A stretch of DNA of 64,000 nucleotides from Mycobacterium kubicae (GTDB taxonomy: Bacteria > Actinomycetota > Actinomycetes > Mycobacteriales > Mycobacteriaceae): the NCBI RefSeq assembly GCF_015689175.1, contig NZ_CP065047.1, positions 4,774,001 to 4,838,000 on the forward strand, read 5' to 3'. Made by a program: the position numbers and the translations under genes. This document shows positions 34,030 through 42,158 of this stretch, piece by piece; position 1 is the first letter of the stretch, and every line of letters starts with the position of its first letter. The notes under the pieces are model-generated. The model did no database searches. It saw only the letters and a program-made list of their open reading frames with translations, and was not told where the DNA came from.

Positions 34030-34047
34030 GCTAAGCAATCGCTTAGC
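34030..34047. promoter_or_regulatory. TetR-type palindrome GCTAAGCAATCGCTTAGC
   Basis: Perfect 7-bp arms GCTAAGC/GCTTAGC around AATC, midway between divergent aldehyde dehydrogenase and SDR promoters. It resembles the repeat beside the TetR gene at 13671-14363, so that regulator could act here too. Confidence 0.6.
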
Positions 34048-34117
34048 GCTAGAGAGACTATCGGTCTTGTCGCAGGCTGCGCCGGGTTTGGGAACTGGTT
34101 GCACCCCGTTCAATCCG

Positions 34118-34132
34118 GAGAGTAATATTCTC
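34118..34132. promoter_or_regulatory. Operator GAGAGTAATATTCTC (site 4)
   Basis: One mismatch to GAGAATNNNATTCTC, 61 bp upstream of the SDR start; symmetric GGAGA/TCTCC edges extend it by one base on each side. Confidence 0.62.
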
Positions 34133-34193
34133 CTAATTTGTAAGGGAGATTCTTTGTGATTGAGACGGACAGGCTTTCACCGGAGGTTATGCA

Positions 34194-34895
34194 GTGAAGA
34201 CTGCCGTCGTCACCGGTGGCGGTTCCGGCATCGGGCTGGCTATTGTGCGCCGTCTGCGAGCCGATGGCCTGAACGTGGCCACCATGGACCTGCGGCCGTG
34301 CGACGACGATCTCGGATTCACTGCCGATGTCACCGACCGTGCCCAGGTGGACACGGCCTTGTCGGCCATTCGCGACCGACTGGGACCGGTGACGGTTCTG
34401 GTCAACGCCGCGGGCCTCGACGGATTCAAGCGCTTCACCAACATCGCCTTCGAGGAGTGGCAGCGCGTCATCGACGTCAACCTCAACGGGGTCTTCCACA
34501 CGATTCAGGCGGTCCTGCCCGACATGCTGGAGGCCGGGTGGGGACGGATCGTCAACATCTCTTCGTCCAGCACCCACTCGGGCACCTCTTACATGTCGCA
34601 CTACGTGGCGGCCAAGTCCGCGGTCAACGGATTGACGAAGTCGCTGGCACTGGAATATGGGCCCAGCGGTATCACTGTCAATGCCGTGCCGCCCGGTTTC
34701 ATCGACACGCCGATGCTGCGCAATGCCGCGGCTCAGGGCTTCCTGGGCGACATCGAACAGAACATCGCGCGAACGCCGGTGCGCCGCATGGGCAAGCCAG
34801 AAGACATCGCCGCCGCGTGCGCCTTCCTCATCTCCGAAGAAGCCGGCTACATCACCGGGCAGATTCTGGGTGTCAACGGCGGCCGGAACACCTAA
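34194..34895 (+). CDS. Short-chain dehydrogenase/reductase, 233 aa
   Basis: A classical SDR. The nucleotide-binding motif is TGGGSGIG, the active site is the serine in RIVNISSSS with YVAAK (Tyr-x-x-x-Lys), and LVNAAG and PPGFIDTP are typical. It should oxidise or reduce a hydroxy/keto group, perhaps a product of the adjacent P450. The GTG start at 34194 has a GGAGG site. It leads an operon with a ferredoxin (16 bp later) and a P450. By context it resembles Rv0769 of M. tuberculosis. Confidence 0.88.
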   Translation: MKTAVVTGGGSGIGLAIVRRLRADGLNVATMDLRPCDDDLGFTADVTDRAQVDTALSAIRDRLGPVTVLVNAAGLDGFKRFTNIAFEEWQRVIDVNLNGVFHTIQAVLPDMLEAGWGRIVNISSSSTHSGTSYMSHYVAAKSAVNGLTKSLALEYGPSGITVNAVPPGFIDTPMLRNAAAQGFLGDIEQNIARTPVRRMGKPEDIAAACAFLISEEAGYITGQILGVNGGRNT

Positions 34896-34911
34896 GTAGT
34901 AAGGAGGCACT

Positions 34912-35106
34912 GTGAAGGTCTGGGTCGATGCGGAACGCTGTCAGGGCCACACCCTGTGTTCGATGATTGCTCCGGACTCCTTTGCGCTCAGTGACATCGA
35001 CGGCAGCGCCTCGGCGGTCAGCGAGGTGGTACCCGAAGACCAGCTGGACCAGGTGCGCGAAGCCGCCCAATCCTGCCCGGAGCAGGCCATCATCCTGACC
35101 GACTGA
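34912..35106 (+). CDS. 3Fe-4S-type ferredoxin, CxxHxxC variant
   Basis: A 64-aa ferredoxin with Cys10-x2-His13-x2-Cys16 and Cys55-Pro. The missing fourth cysteine, with histidine in its place, is the known mycobacterial P450 redox-partner type that carries a 3Fe-4S or similar cluster. It lies between the SDR and the P450 at 35127, 20 bp before the latter, so it is almost surely that P450's electron donor. The acidic surface (SDIDGSASAVSEVVPEDQ) suits docking to the P450. Confidence 0.88.
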   Translation: MKVWVDAERCQGHTLCSMIAPDSFALSDIDGSASAVSEVVPEDQLDQVREAAQSCPEQAIILTD

Positions 35107-35126
35107 AGATCAAGGGAGACAGCACG

Positions 35127-36491
35127 TTGAGTGTGGACGACGTCGTCAGTGACAGCGACCGCAAGAAGAACCGCTACCACTTCGATCGGCACTCCCCGGA
35201 ATACCGCGCCCAGTTCAAAAAGGTCACCGAGGAGATGCACGCCAAGTGTCCGATGGCGTGGAGCGACACCTACGGCGGCCACTGGGTCGCCGCGGGCAGT
35301 CACGAAGTCTTCGAACTCGCCCGCTGCCCAGTCGTCTCCAACGACCACGACATCCACGGGGAACGCCGTGGCTACAAAGGGATTTCGATTCCTACGGCCA
35401 GCCGCGTCAGCGTCGTCCGCGGCGGCATCCTGGAGATGGACGACCCCGAACACCGCATCTACCGCACCGTGCTCAACCCGTACCTGTCCCCGGCCGCAGT
35501 CAAGCGCTGGGAACCGTTCATCGACGAGGTGACCCGCGCCTGCCTGGACGAGAAGATCGAGGGCGGCACCATCGACTTCGTCGACGACCTGGCCAACATC
35601 GTGCCCGCGGTACTGACGCTGGCGATGCTGGGCATCCCGTTGAAGAAGTGGAACATGTACAGCGAGCCCGTCCACGCCGCGGTGTACACCCCCGAACACT
35701 CCCCCGACATCGAGCGCGTCACCGAGATGCACCGGCAGATGGGCCTCGACATGGTCAACACCATGATCGAGATTCGCAACAACCCGCGACCGGGGATCGT
35801 CAATGCTCTGCTGCAGATGCGCATCGACGGTGAGCCGGCTCCCGATCTGGAAATACTCGGCAATCTAGGTCTGGTCATCGGCGGCGGTTTCGACACCACA
35901 ACCGCGCTGACCGCCCATGCGCTGGAGTGGCTCTCGGACAATCCCGAGGAGCGCCGGCGTCTGCACCAACACCTCGATACCCTGCTCGATCCGGCCACCG
36001 AGGAGTTCCTGCGCTACTTCACCCCCGCGCCCGGCGACGGCAGGACCTTTGCCGACGATGTGGAACTGGACGGTACCCAGTTCAAGGAGGGCGAGCGGCT
36101 GTGGATTTCCTGGGCCATGGCCAACCGGGACCCGTCGGTGTTCCACGACCCCGACGAGATCGTTCTGGACCGAAAAGGCAATCGGCACTTCAGTTTCGGG
36201 ATCGGCGTGCATCGCTGCATCGGCTCCAACGTGGCCCGTACCGTGTTCAAGTCCATGCTCACGGCGGTGCTCGATCGGATGCCCGACTACACCTGTGTGC
36301 CCGGCGGTGCGGTGCATTACGAGACCATCGGGGTCATCCAGGGCATGCGCAAGCTGCCCGCGACCTTCACCCCGGGCCCTCGCGTCGGCGCGGGCCTGGA
36401 CGCGACACTCGACAAGCTGCAACGCATCTGCGACGAGCAGGAATTGGCCAGGCCGGTCACCGAGCGCCGCGAAGCCGCGGTCATCGACTAG
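35127..36491 (+). CDS. Cytochrome P450, 454 aa
   Basis: A P450 with an unusually polar N-terminal stretch. The I-helix motif is GGGFDTTT, the ExxR is in EEFLRYFTPAP and the heme thiolate is Cys364 in FSFGIGVHRCIGSNVAR. The C-terminus runs some 60 residues past the usual end (VGAGLDATLDKLQRICDEQE), an extra helix not seen in the other three. The TTG at 35127 has an AAGGGAGA site; GTG at 35133 is an alternative. Its dedicated ferredoxin is just upstream. A regioselective lipid hydroxylase is inferred. Confidence 0.86.
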   Translation: MSVDDVVSDSDRKKNRYHFDRHSPEYRAQFKKVTEEMHAKCPMAWSDTYGGHWVAAGSHEVFELARCPVVSNDHDIHGERRGYKGISIPTASRVSVVRGGILEMDDPEHRIYRTVLNPYLSPAAVKRWEPFIDEVTRACLDEKIEGGTIDFVDDLANIVPAVLTLAMLGIPLKKWNMYSEPVHAAVYTPEHSPDIERVTEMHRQMGLDMVNTMIEIRNNPRPGIVNALLQMRIDGEPAPDLEILGNLGLVIGGGFDTTTALTAHALEWLSDNPEERRRLHQHLDTLLDPATEEFLRYFTPAPGDGRTFADDVELDGTQFKEGERLWISWAMANRDPSVFHDPDEIVLDRKGNRHFSFGIGVHRCIGSNVARTVFKSMLTAVLDRMPDYTCVPGGAVHYETIGVIQGMRKLPATFTPGPRVGAGLDATLDKLQRICDEQELARPVTERREAAVID

Positions 36492-36502
36492 GCCCCGGTC
36501 GC

Positions 36503-36560
36503 CGAGCAGACGCAGAATCGCATTACACAGCGAGATATCGTGCGATTCTGCGTCTGCTCG
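36503..36560. repeat. 20-bp inverted repeat, dispersed hairpin element (copy 1)
   Basis: Arms 36503-36522 and 36541-36560 are perfectly complementary (20 bp, containing GAGCAGACGCAGAATCGCA) around an 18-base loop. It lies between two converging genes and would work as a bidirectional terminator. The same arm recurs at 63857-63916. Confidence 0.85.
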
Positions 36561-36570
36561 CGAGAGGAAA

Positions 36571-37746
36571 TCAGCCGCGCGGGAGACCCAGCACCCGTTG
36601 GGCGATGATGTTGCGCTGAATCTCCGAGGTGCCGCCGGCGATGGTGCCCGAGAAGCTACGGGCGTACCGCTCGAACCAGCTGGCGAAGTAATGGTCCAGG
36701 TTCATGTGCGCGTAAGGTCCGGTCAGCGCCGGCTGAATGAGCCCGTCGGGACCGGCCGCCGCCAAAGCCTGCTCGCTGGCGCGTAATTCGGCTTCGGAGC
36801 CGAGCAGCTTGAGCACCGAGATCGCGGCCACGTCGTCTTCACCGCGGGCCGCACGCGCCAAAGCCACCGAACCCAGCAGTCGCAAGGCCTGTTTGTCCAT
36901 GATGGTGGTCGCGTAGTGGTCGCGCTCCAGCGCCGTCCTGGGCTGGAAGTCGTCGATCATGTTGTCCAGCCGGTCGGCGAAGCCGAGCCACATCATGGTG
37001 CGCTCATGCCCCAGTGACCCGTTGGCCACCCGCCAGCCCTGATTGAGCTCACCGACCAGGTTCTCCTTGGGCACCCTCACGTCGGTGAAGAACACCTCAT
37101 TGAAGTCCAGGTCATCGGCAGAACAGATGGACGGAAAGGGCCGCCGCACAACGCCTTCGGTGGCGGTGGGGATCAGCAGCACACTGATGCCCTTGTGCTT
37201 GGGCGCGTCGGGATCGGTGCGCACAAAGGTCAGCAGGACGTCGGCGTCATGGGCACCCGAGGTCCAGACTTTCTGCCCGTTGACCACGAAGTGGTCGCCG
37301 TCTAGGACCGCCCGGGTACGCAGCGACGCCAGATCCGATCCGGCGCTGGGCTCGCTCATGCCCAGGGAGGCGGTCATCTCGGCCCGCAGGATGGGCACCG
37401 CCCAGCGCTGCTTCTGCTCGTCACTGCCGAACGACAATAGCGATGCGGCAACGATATTCACACCTTGGGGATTGAAGCTGTGATAGATCCTGCGCCGGCA
37501 TAGCTCTTCCAGATGGACGAATTGCTGAACCACTGTCGCGTTGCGTCCGCCGAATTCGGGCGGCTGACCGGGCAGCAGCCAACCATTGTCGAACAGCAAC
37601 CGCTGCCAGCGGCGCGCCCACTGCGGCATATGGGAGACCGAACGGGGCCGCTCGAGGGTTTCGCTTGGCGGAGGCAGATTCTCGTCGAGAAATGCCGAGA
37701 ACTCGGCCCGGAACTCCTCGACATCGGAATCAAAAGTCAGCTGCAC
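36571..37746 (-). CDS. Acyl-CoA dehydrogenase, larger subunit of a pair
   Basis: A 391-aa FadE protein with the FAD-binding segments ASLGMSEPSAGSDLASLRTR and VVNGQKVWTSGAHDADVLL and the ending AGGTSEIQRNIIAQRVLGLP. The glycine before GTSEIQR means that the medium-chain-type catalytic Glu is absent at that point. It overlaps the gene of a shorter FadE by 17 bp. Such adjacent unequal pairs make the alpha2beta2 dehydrogenases known from steroid side-chain oxidation (ChsE1-ChsE2 type). A polycyclic or branched acyl-CoA substrate is inferred. Confidence 0.85.
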   Translation of the reverse strand: MQLTFDSDVEEFRAEFSAFLDENLPPPSETLERPRSVSHMPQWARRWQRLLFDNGWLLPGQPPEFGGRNATVVQQFVHLEELCRRRIYHSFNPQGVNIVAASLLSFGSDEQKQRWAVPILRAEMTASLGMSEPSAGSDLASLRTRAVLDGDHFVVNGQKVWTSGAHDADVLLTFVRTDPDAPKHKGISVLLIPTATEGVVRRPFPSICSADDLDFNEVFFTDVRVPKENLVGELNQGWRVANGSLGHERTMMWLGFADRLDNMIDDFQPRTALERDHYATTIMDKQALRLLGSVALARAARGEDDVAAISVLKLLGSEAELRASEQALAAAGPDGLIQPALTGPYAHMNLDHYFASWFERYARSFSGTIAGGTSEIQRNIIAQRVLGLPRG

Positions 37747-38728
37747 GGTACTCCTCGGCGATCTGCGCTCGATGCTGCGCCGCGCCGCCGAGCATCAGCT
37801 CACCCGCTTTGGCGCGCTTGAGCGCAAATTGCAGATCGTTCTCCCAGGTGAACCCCATGGCACCGTGCAGTTGCAGGCCATGGCGGAAGACCAGCGACTG
37901 GCATTCTCCCGCAGCAGCTTTGGCCATCGCGGCGGCCAACCTGCGGCGCGGATCGTCGGCGGCGATGGTCAACGCTGCGAAGTATGCCAATGCGCGGGCC
38001 CGTTGCACGGCGACGTGCATGTCGGCGGCCTTGTGCTGAACCGCTTGAAAGGAACCGATAGGCACACCGAACTGCTGACGGCTGCGCACGTGCTCGAGGA
38101 CCAGATCGAGGATGCGCTGGCACGCCCCCACCATCGTCAGCGCCATACCGGTCAACGCCATGTGACGTGCCCGATCGGCGTCGACGGTGAGCCGGGCACC
38201 GTCGGGTACCCGAACCTCGCGGAAGGACAGGTCGGCGACATGCAGCACCGGGTCGAACACCGATTCACGCCGGGCCGACACCTGACCTGCCTCGACGAGG
38301 AACACACCCGCCTCGGTGACCACCGCCAACTGATCGACCCGATCACCGTCGAGGACATGGCGTGCCGTGCCGTCGAGCACCCAGCCGTCGGGGTCGCGGT
38401 GCGCCGACACACCTCCGTAGACTGCGGTGCCCGACTGGTGCGCGTCGAACCGGTCCCCTGCCAGCGGAGCGAACTGGCTCATGGTCGCCAGAAACGGGGT
38501 GGGGTCGGTGGCATGACCCAGTTCCTCTAGCACGATGGCCAACTCGACCGCGTCGGCCTGGTCGTTGAGCTCGGTCCAGCCCTGGTCCACATAGCACTTC
38601 CACAGCGGCGTCGGGTCGGTTCCGTCCTCGGCGACGCTGCGCACCAAAGAGGGCGGGCACTGCTTGGCGACCACGTCCTGCACCGTCTGCTGCCACAGGC
38701 GCTGATCAGCATCGAACTCCAACAGCAT
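37730..38728 (-). CDS. Acyl-CoA dehydrogenase, shorter subunit of a pair
   Basis: A 332-aa FadE-like protein, shorter than the usual 380-390, lacking part of the central beta-domain. The C-terminal helical part has VRSRQQFGVPIGSFQAVQHK, LQLHGAMGFTWENDLQF and AEEYRAADF. It leads a two-gene unit with the 391-aa FadE, overlapping by 17 bp. Short FadE subunits such as these contribute FAD-binding residues or the catalytic base in alpha2beta2 enzymes. Operator site 5 lies 31 bp before the ATG. Confidence 0.83.
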   Translation of the reverse strand: MLLEFDADQRLWQQTVQDVVAKQCPPSLVRSVAEDGTDPTPLWKCYVDQGWTELNDQADAVELAIVLEELGHATDPTPFLATMSQFAPLAGDRFDAHQSGTAVYGGVSAHRDPDGWVLDGTARHVLDGDRVDQLAVVTEAGVFLVEAGQVSARRESVFDPVLHVADLSFREVRVPDGARLTVDADRARHMALTGMALTMVGACQRILDLVLEHVRSRQQFGVPIGSFQAVQHKAADMHVAVQRARALAYFAALTIAADDPRRRLAAAMAKAAAGECQSLVFRHGLQLHGAMGFTWENDLQFALKRAKAGELMLGGAAQHRAQIAEEYRAADF

Positions 38729-38759
38729 CCGCGCCGCCTCCTGTCCTCACCGGCTATGC

Positions 38760-38774
38760 GAGAATAACATTCTC
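38760..38774. promoter_or_regulatory. Operator GAGAATAACATTCTC (site 5)
   Basis: Perfect GAGAAT/ATTCTC arms. It lies between the FadE pair (minus) and the NTF2-like operon (plus), so one site can serve both directions. Confidence 0.7.
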
Positions 38775-38840
38775 TGATCTGCAAGTAGTAATCTCACTAT
38801 CTGGTTATGAAGTGCAGCCCGATCATGGCGGAGGTCGCAA

Positions 38841-39341
38841 ATGCCGGATGCCGCAACGACCCTGCTCGAGATCGAGGCGATCAAGCAGTTGAAAGCCCGG
38901 TACTGCCGTTACCTGGACACCAAACGCTGGGATGACTGGCGTCAGCTGTTCACCGACGACTTCGTCAGCGACACCACCCCGGCCGGCGGGAAACAGATCA
39001 CCGGCGCCGACGAATTCGTGGCGTTCGTCCGCTCCTCCCTGGGCAAGGCCTCCCAACCCACCGCCCATCAAGTGCATGCGCCGGAGATCACGCTGACCTC
39101 GCCGACCACCGCGACGGGGATCTGGGCGCTCGAGGACGTGGTGCGGTTGGGTCCCGCCGTCAACCTCAACGGCCGTGGCCACTACCACGAGACCTACCAG
39201 AAAGTGGACGGCCAGTGGCTGATCAAATCCTCCACCCTGACCCGGTTGCGTGAAGACGTCTTCAATCTGCTTGTGAGCGTGCACATCTCACCGCGCATGC
39301 GCTCAGCCGGGGTGGCGCTGGCACGCAGGTTCGGCAAGTGA
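38841..39341 (+). CDS. NTF2-like / SnoaL-like family protein, 166 aa
   Basis: A cone-shaped NTF2-like protein (SnoaL_4 group). The N-terminal block IEAIKQLKARYCRYLDTKRW and DWRQLFTDDFVSD is diagnostic; GHYHETYQKVDGQWLIKSST closes the domain. Relatives include bile-acid 7-alpha-dehydratase, ketosteroid isomerase-like enzymes and polyketide cyclases, so dehydration or isomerisation of a ring compound is likely. The Tyr21/Asp-region and the central histidines could be catalytic. It is coupled to an extended SDR by a GTGA overlap. Confidence 0.8.
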   Translation: MPDAATTLLEIEAIKQLKARYCRYLDTKRWDDWRQLFTDDFVSDTTPAGGKQITGADEFVAFVRSSLGKASQPTAHQVHAPEITLTSPTTATGIWALEDVVRLGPAVNLNGRGHYHETYQKVDGQWLIKSSTLTRLREDVFNLLVSVHISPRMRSAGVALARRFGK

Positions 39342-40453
39342 GCACTCAAGTGAGTCGAACCGTGCTCGTCACCGGCGCCTTCGGGCAGGTCGGCAGGCGC
39401 TGTGCGGAGCTGTTGCTGCGCCGCGGCCACACCGTCATCGCGATGGACCTGCCCGGAGCCGCCGCGGACGCGGCCGTTGCGGCCCTGAGGGCCGATTCGC
39501 CGCCGGGCGAACTCGTTGCGGCCTACACCGATCTGCTCGATGCCGATGCGGTTGGGAAGGTGGTGCACCGACACCGGCCGACGGAGATCGTGCACCTCGC
39601 GGCGATCGTCGCGCCGCCCTCGTACCGCAACCCCGTGCTGGCCCGCCGGGTCAACGTCGAGGGCACCCAGACCCTGGTAGCGGCCGCGCAGCGGTTGACC
39701 GATCCGCCGCTGTTCGTGTTCGCCTCGAGCGCTGCGGTCTATGGCTCCCGCAACCCGCACCGGCACCCCGAACGGATCACCGCCGACACGCCGGTCAACC
39801 CCATCGACCAGTACGGCCAGGACAAGGTCCTCGCCGAAGCCGTGGTCACCGAAAGCGCTCTGCCGCATACTGTTCTGCGTCTGGCGGCGATCGTCTCACC
39901 CGACGGTGCTGCCACATTCGATGCCGACTACCTGCTCCTGGTACGCGCGACACCGATCGACAACCGCATGCACGCGACCGACGCCCGCGACGTCGCGCTG
40001 GCCTTCGCCAACGCGGTGGAGCGCCGTGACGCCGTCAACGGCAAGGTGCTGGTGATCGCCGGCAACGGCAGCTGCCTGCGCCTCATGGGTGACCTGCAAG
40101 ACGACGTCATGGCCGCGATCGGGATCGGCCGCCTCGGACCCGCCATGGGCTTGCCCGGTGACCCCGACGACGATCGCGGGTGGGCCTTCACCGGCTGGTT
40201 CGACACCACGGAATCACAAGCGCTGCTTGATTATCAGCAACACGACTGGGCCGATACCGTCGCCTGGGTGGCCGAATCGATGGGCCGGCGCCGGATCGCA
40301 CTCCGAGCCTTTGGGCCGGTCATCCGTCCGGCGCTGCGAGCTGTCTTCGCACTGCAGCGCCGGAGGGAACACCGCGGTCCGTACGCCTACCCGTGGACGT
40401 TTCTGCGCGCCAAGTACGGACCCGACATGCTTGTGGAGATGGTCAGCAAATGA
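39338..40453 (+). CDS. Extended SDR (NAD-dependent epimerase/3-beta-HSD-like), 371 aa
   Basis: Nucleotide-binding motif VTGAFGQVGRRCAE, substrate-loop VHLAAIVAPP, catalytic serine in FVFASSAAVYG and the Tyr-Lys pair in DQYGQDKVLAEA. It belongs to the epimerase/3-beta-hydroxysteroid dehydrogenase superfamily. The C-terminal 100 residues, ending RAKYGPDMLVEMVSK, are basic and longer than usual. GTG start overlaps the NTF2-like stop and its own stop overlaps the next SDR (ATGA), so three proteins are made together, suggesting consecutive steps on one ring hydroxyl or ketone. Confidence 0.83.
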   Translation: MSTQVSRTVLVTGAFGQVGRRCAELLLRRGHTVIAMDLPGAAADAAVAALRADSPPGELVAAYTDLLDADAVGKVVHRHRPTEIVHLAAIVAPPSYRNPVLARRVNVEGTQTLVAAAQRLTDPPLFVFASSAAVYGSRNPHRHPERITADTPVNPIDQYGQDKVLAEAVVTESALPHTVLRLAAIVSPDGAATFDADYLLLVRATPIDNRMHATDARDVALAFANAVERRDAVNGKVLVIAGNGSCLRLMGDLQDDVMAAIGIGRLGPAMGLPGDPDDDRGWAFTGWFDTTESQALLDYQQHDWADTVAWVAESMGRRRIALRAFGPVIRPALRAVFALQRRREHRGPYAYPWTFLRAKYGPDMLVEMVSK

Positions 40454-41430
40454 AAAAGCTCGTCATCGGCGCCAGCGGCTTCCTCGGCTCACACGTCACC
40501 CGACAACTGGTCGCGGCCGGCGAGGATGTGCGGGTCATGATCCGAAAGACCAGTTCGACAAAGGGATTCGAGGACTTACCCGTCGAACGCTGCTACGGCG
40601 ACATCTTCGACGATGCCGCCCTGCGCAACGCCATGGCCGGATGTGACGTCGTCTACTACTGCGTGGTCGACGCCCGGATGTGGCTGCGCGACCCGGCGCC
40701 GCTGTTTGCCACCAATGTCGAGGGCCTACGTCATGTCCTCGACGCGGCGCTGGGCGCCGACCTCCGGAAATTCGTCTTCACCAGCAGCACCGGGACCCTC
40801 GCGATCAGCGACCACCGGCCGGTCACCGAGGAAGATCCGCACAACTGGAACGACGGCGGCCCTTACATTGAATCCCGGGTTGCCGCCGAGAACCTGGTGC
40901 TGCAGTACGCCCATGAGCGGGGACTGCCTGCGGTCGCGATGTGCATCTCGACCACCTACGGGCCCGGGGACTGGGCACCGACGCCGCACGGCGGACTCCT
41001 GGCGCGCGTTGCCAACGGCCGCTTTCCCTTTTACCTGGGTTTCTCCTCGGAAGTAGTCGGCATCGAGGACGCTGCCCGGGCAATGCTTCTGGCGGCCGAC
41101 AAGGGCCGCGACGGTCACCGCTACATCGTCTCGGACCGGTATGTGAGCAGCCGCGAGTTGCACGAGATTGCCGCCCGCGCCGTCGGACGGCGACCACCCC
41201 GCATTCCGATTCCGATGACCGTCCTGCGCGGCGCCGCCCGGGTCAACGACCTCGCCGCCGCGGTGCTCGACCGCGACCTACCGTTTGCCTATGTCGGTGC
41301 CCGCATGGCGGAGCTGATGTCGCCGCTGGATCACAGCAAGGCCGAACGGGAACTCGGGTGGCGACCCGAACCCGTCGCCGAATCCATCCGCAAGGCTGCG
41401 CAGTTCTTCGCCGCCCGATCAGCTGAGTAG
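40450..41430 (+). CDS. Extended SDR (dihydroflavonol-reductase-like), 326 aa, with YxxxR
   Basis: Begins KKLVIGASGFLGSHVTRQLV and has FVFTSSTGTLAIS, so it is a nucleotide-dependent extended SDR. At the place of the catalytic Tyr-x-x-x-Lys it has YIESR (PYIESRVAAENLV), lysine replaced by arginine. That change usually lowers or removes dehydrogenase activity, although arginine could still bind the ribose. The ATG overlaps the previous stop (ATGA), and the frame ends 12 bp into the nitroreductase gene on the other strand. Confidence 0.8.
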   Translation: MKKLVIGASGFLGSHVTRQLVAAGEDVRVMIRKTSSTKGFEDLPVERCYGDIFDDAALRNAMAGCDVVYYCVVDARMWLRDPAPLFATNVEGLRHVLDAALGADLRKFVFTSSTGTLAISDHRPVTEEDPHNWNDGGPYIESRVAAENLVLQYAHERGLPAVAMCISTTYGPGDWAPTPHGGLLARVANGRFPFYLGFSSEVVGIEDAARAMLLAADKGRDGHRYIVSDRYVSSRELHEIAARAVGRRPPRIPIPMTVLRGAARVNDLAAAVLDRDLPFAYVGARMAELMSPLDHSKAERELGWRPEPVAESIRKAAQFFAARSAE

Positions 41431-42063
41431 ATCCTGGGCGGGATGGTCCCAGTGGTCGAGGTTCACCGCCTCGGCGAGGGAACGACGCCGCAGGGGGCCG
41501 TGCTTGCCCTTCGGCCAGCCCACGACGATGTGTCCGGCCAGCATCCACTCGCCGGGCACGCCGACGGCGTCGCGCAGCAATTGCTCGCCGCCATAGGACG
41601 CCCAGCTGGTCATGCAGGCACCAAGGCCCTGAGCACGGGCCGCCAGCAAGAAGTTCTGCATGGCCGGAAAGATCGACCCGCCCAGCAGGAGTTGGGAGGC
41701 GGTCGGGTAATGAATCTGCGCAAACAGCACTGAGGTGAATTCCCCTGCCCTGTCGTGCAATTCGTAGGTCGCTCGGTTGTTCTGGGCGCGGCGGCTGTTG
41801 TCTTCGGGGGCGGGCCGGCTCATTCCGTAAACCGGTTCGATGACCTGCAGGGCTTGGGCCGCGGCTTTGGCGACGACGGCCCGCTGCGCCGGCGAGCGCA
41901 GCACGACGAAGCGCCAGCCTTGTGCGTTGGCGCCCGAAGGCGCCCACCGGGCCGCGTCCAGGCACCGTTTCAGCGTGGCGTCATCGACCGGCTCGTCGGT
42001 GAACCGGCGGATGGTGCGGGCGGTCGACATGACTTCCCAGACGTCGTCGCTTGGACCGGTCAT
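41419..42063 (-). CDS. Nitroreductase family FMN oxidoreductase, 214 aa
   Basis: An FMN enzyme of the nitroreductase fold: TARTIRRFTDEPVDDATLKR with the basic FMN-phosphate residues, APSGANAQGWRFVVL and LGACMTSWASYGGEQLLRDA near the C-terminus. Members reduce nitroaromatics, quinones or enones. In steroid degradation a family member may reduce a ring. The gene is transcribed toward the SDR operon and overlaps its end by 12 bp. Probably monocistronic; the hydrolase behind it on the same strand starts 95 bp further downstream. Confidence 0.85.
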   Translation of the reverse strand: MTGPSDDVWEVMSTARTIRRFTDEPVDDATLKRCLDAARWAPSGANAQGWRFVVLRSPAQRAVVAKAAAQALQVIEPVYGMSRPAPEDNSRRAQNNRATYELHDRAGEFTSVLFAQIHYPTASQLLLGGSIFPAMQNFLLAARAQGLGACMTSWASYGGEQLLRDAVGVPGEWMLAGHIVVGWPKGKHGPLRRRSLAEAVNLDHWDHPAQDLLS

Positions 42064-42158
42064 GGTGGCAGCGTGACACCGTTCCGTTTCTCTGTAAAGT
42101 CGGCGGCCGCGGCGTCGCTGCCCCGCCGGGCGTGGAAGCCGCTGTCGCGCTGGGTCTT

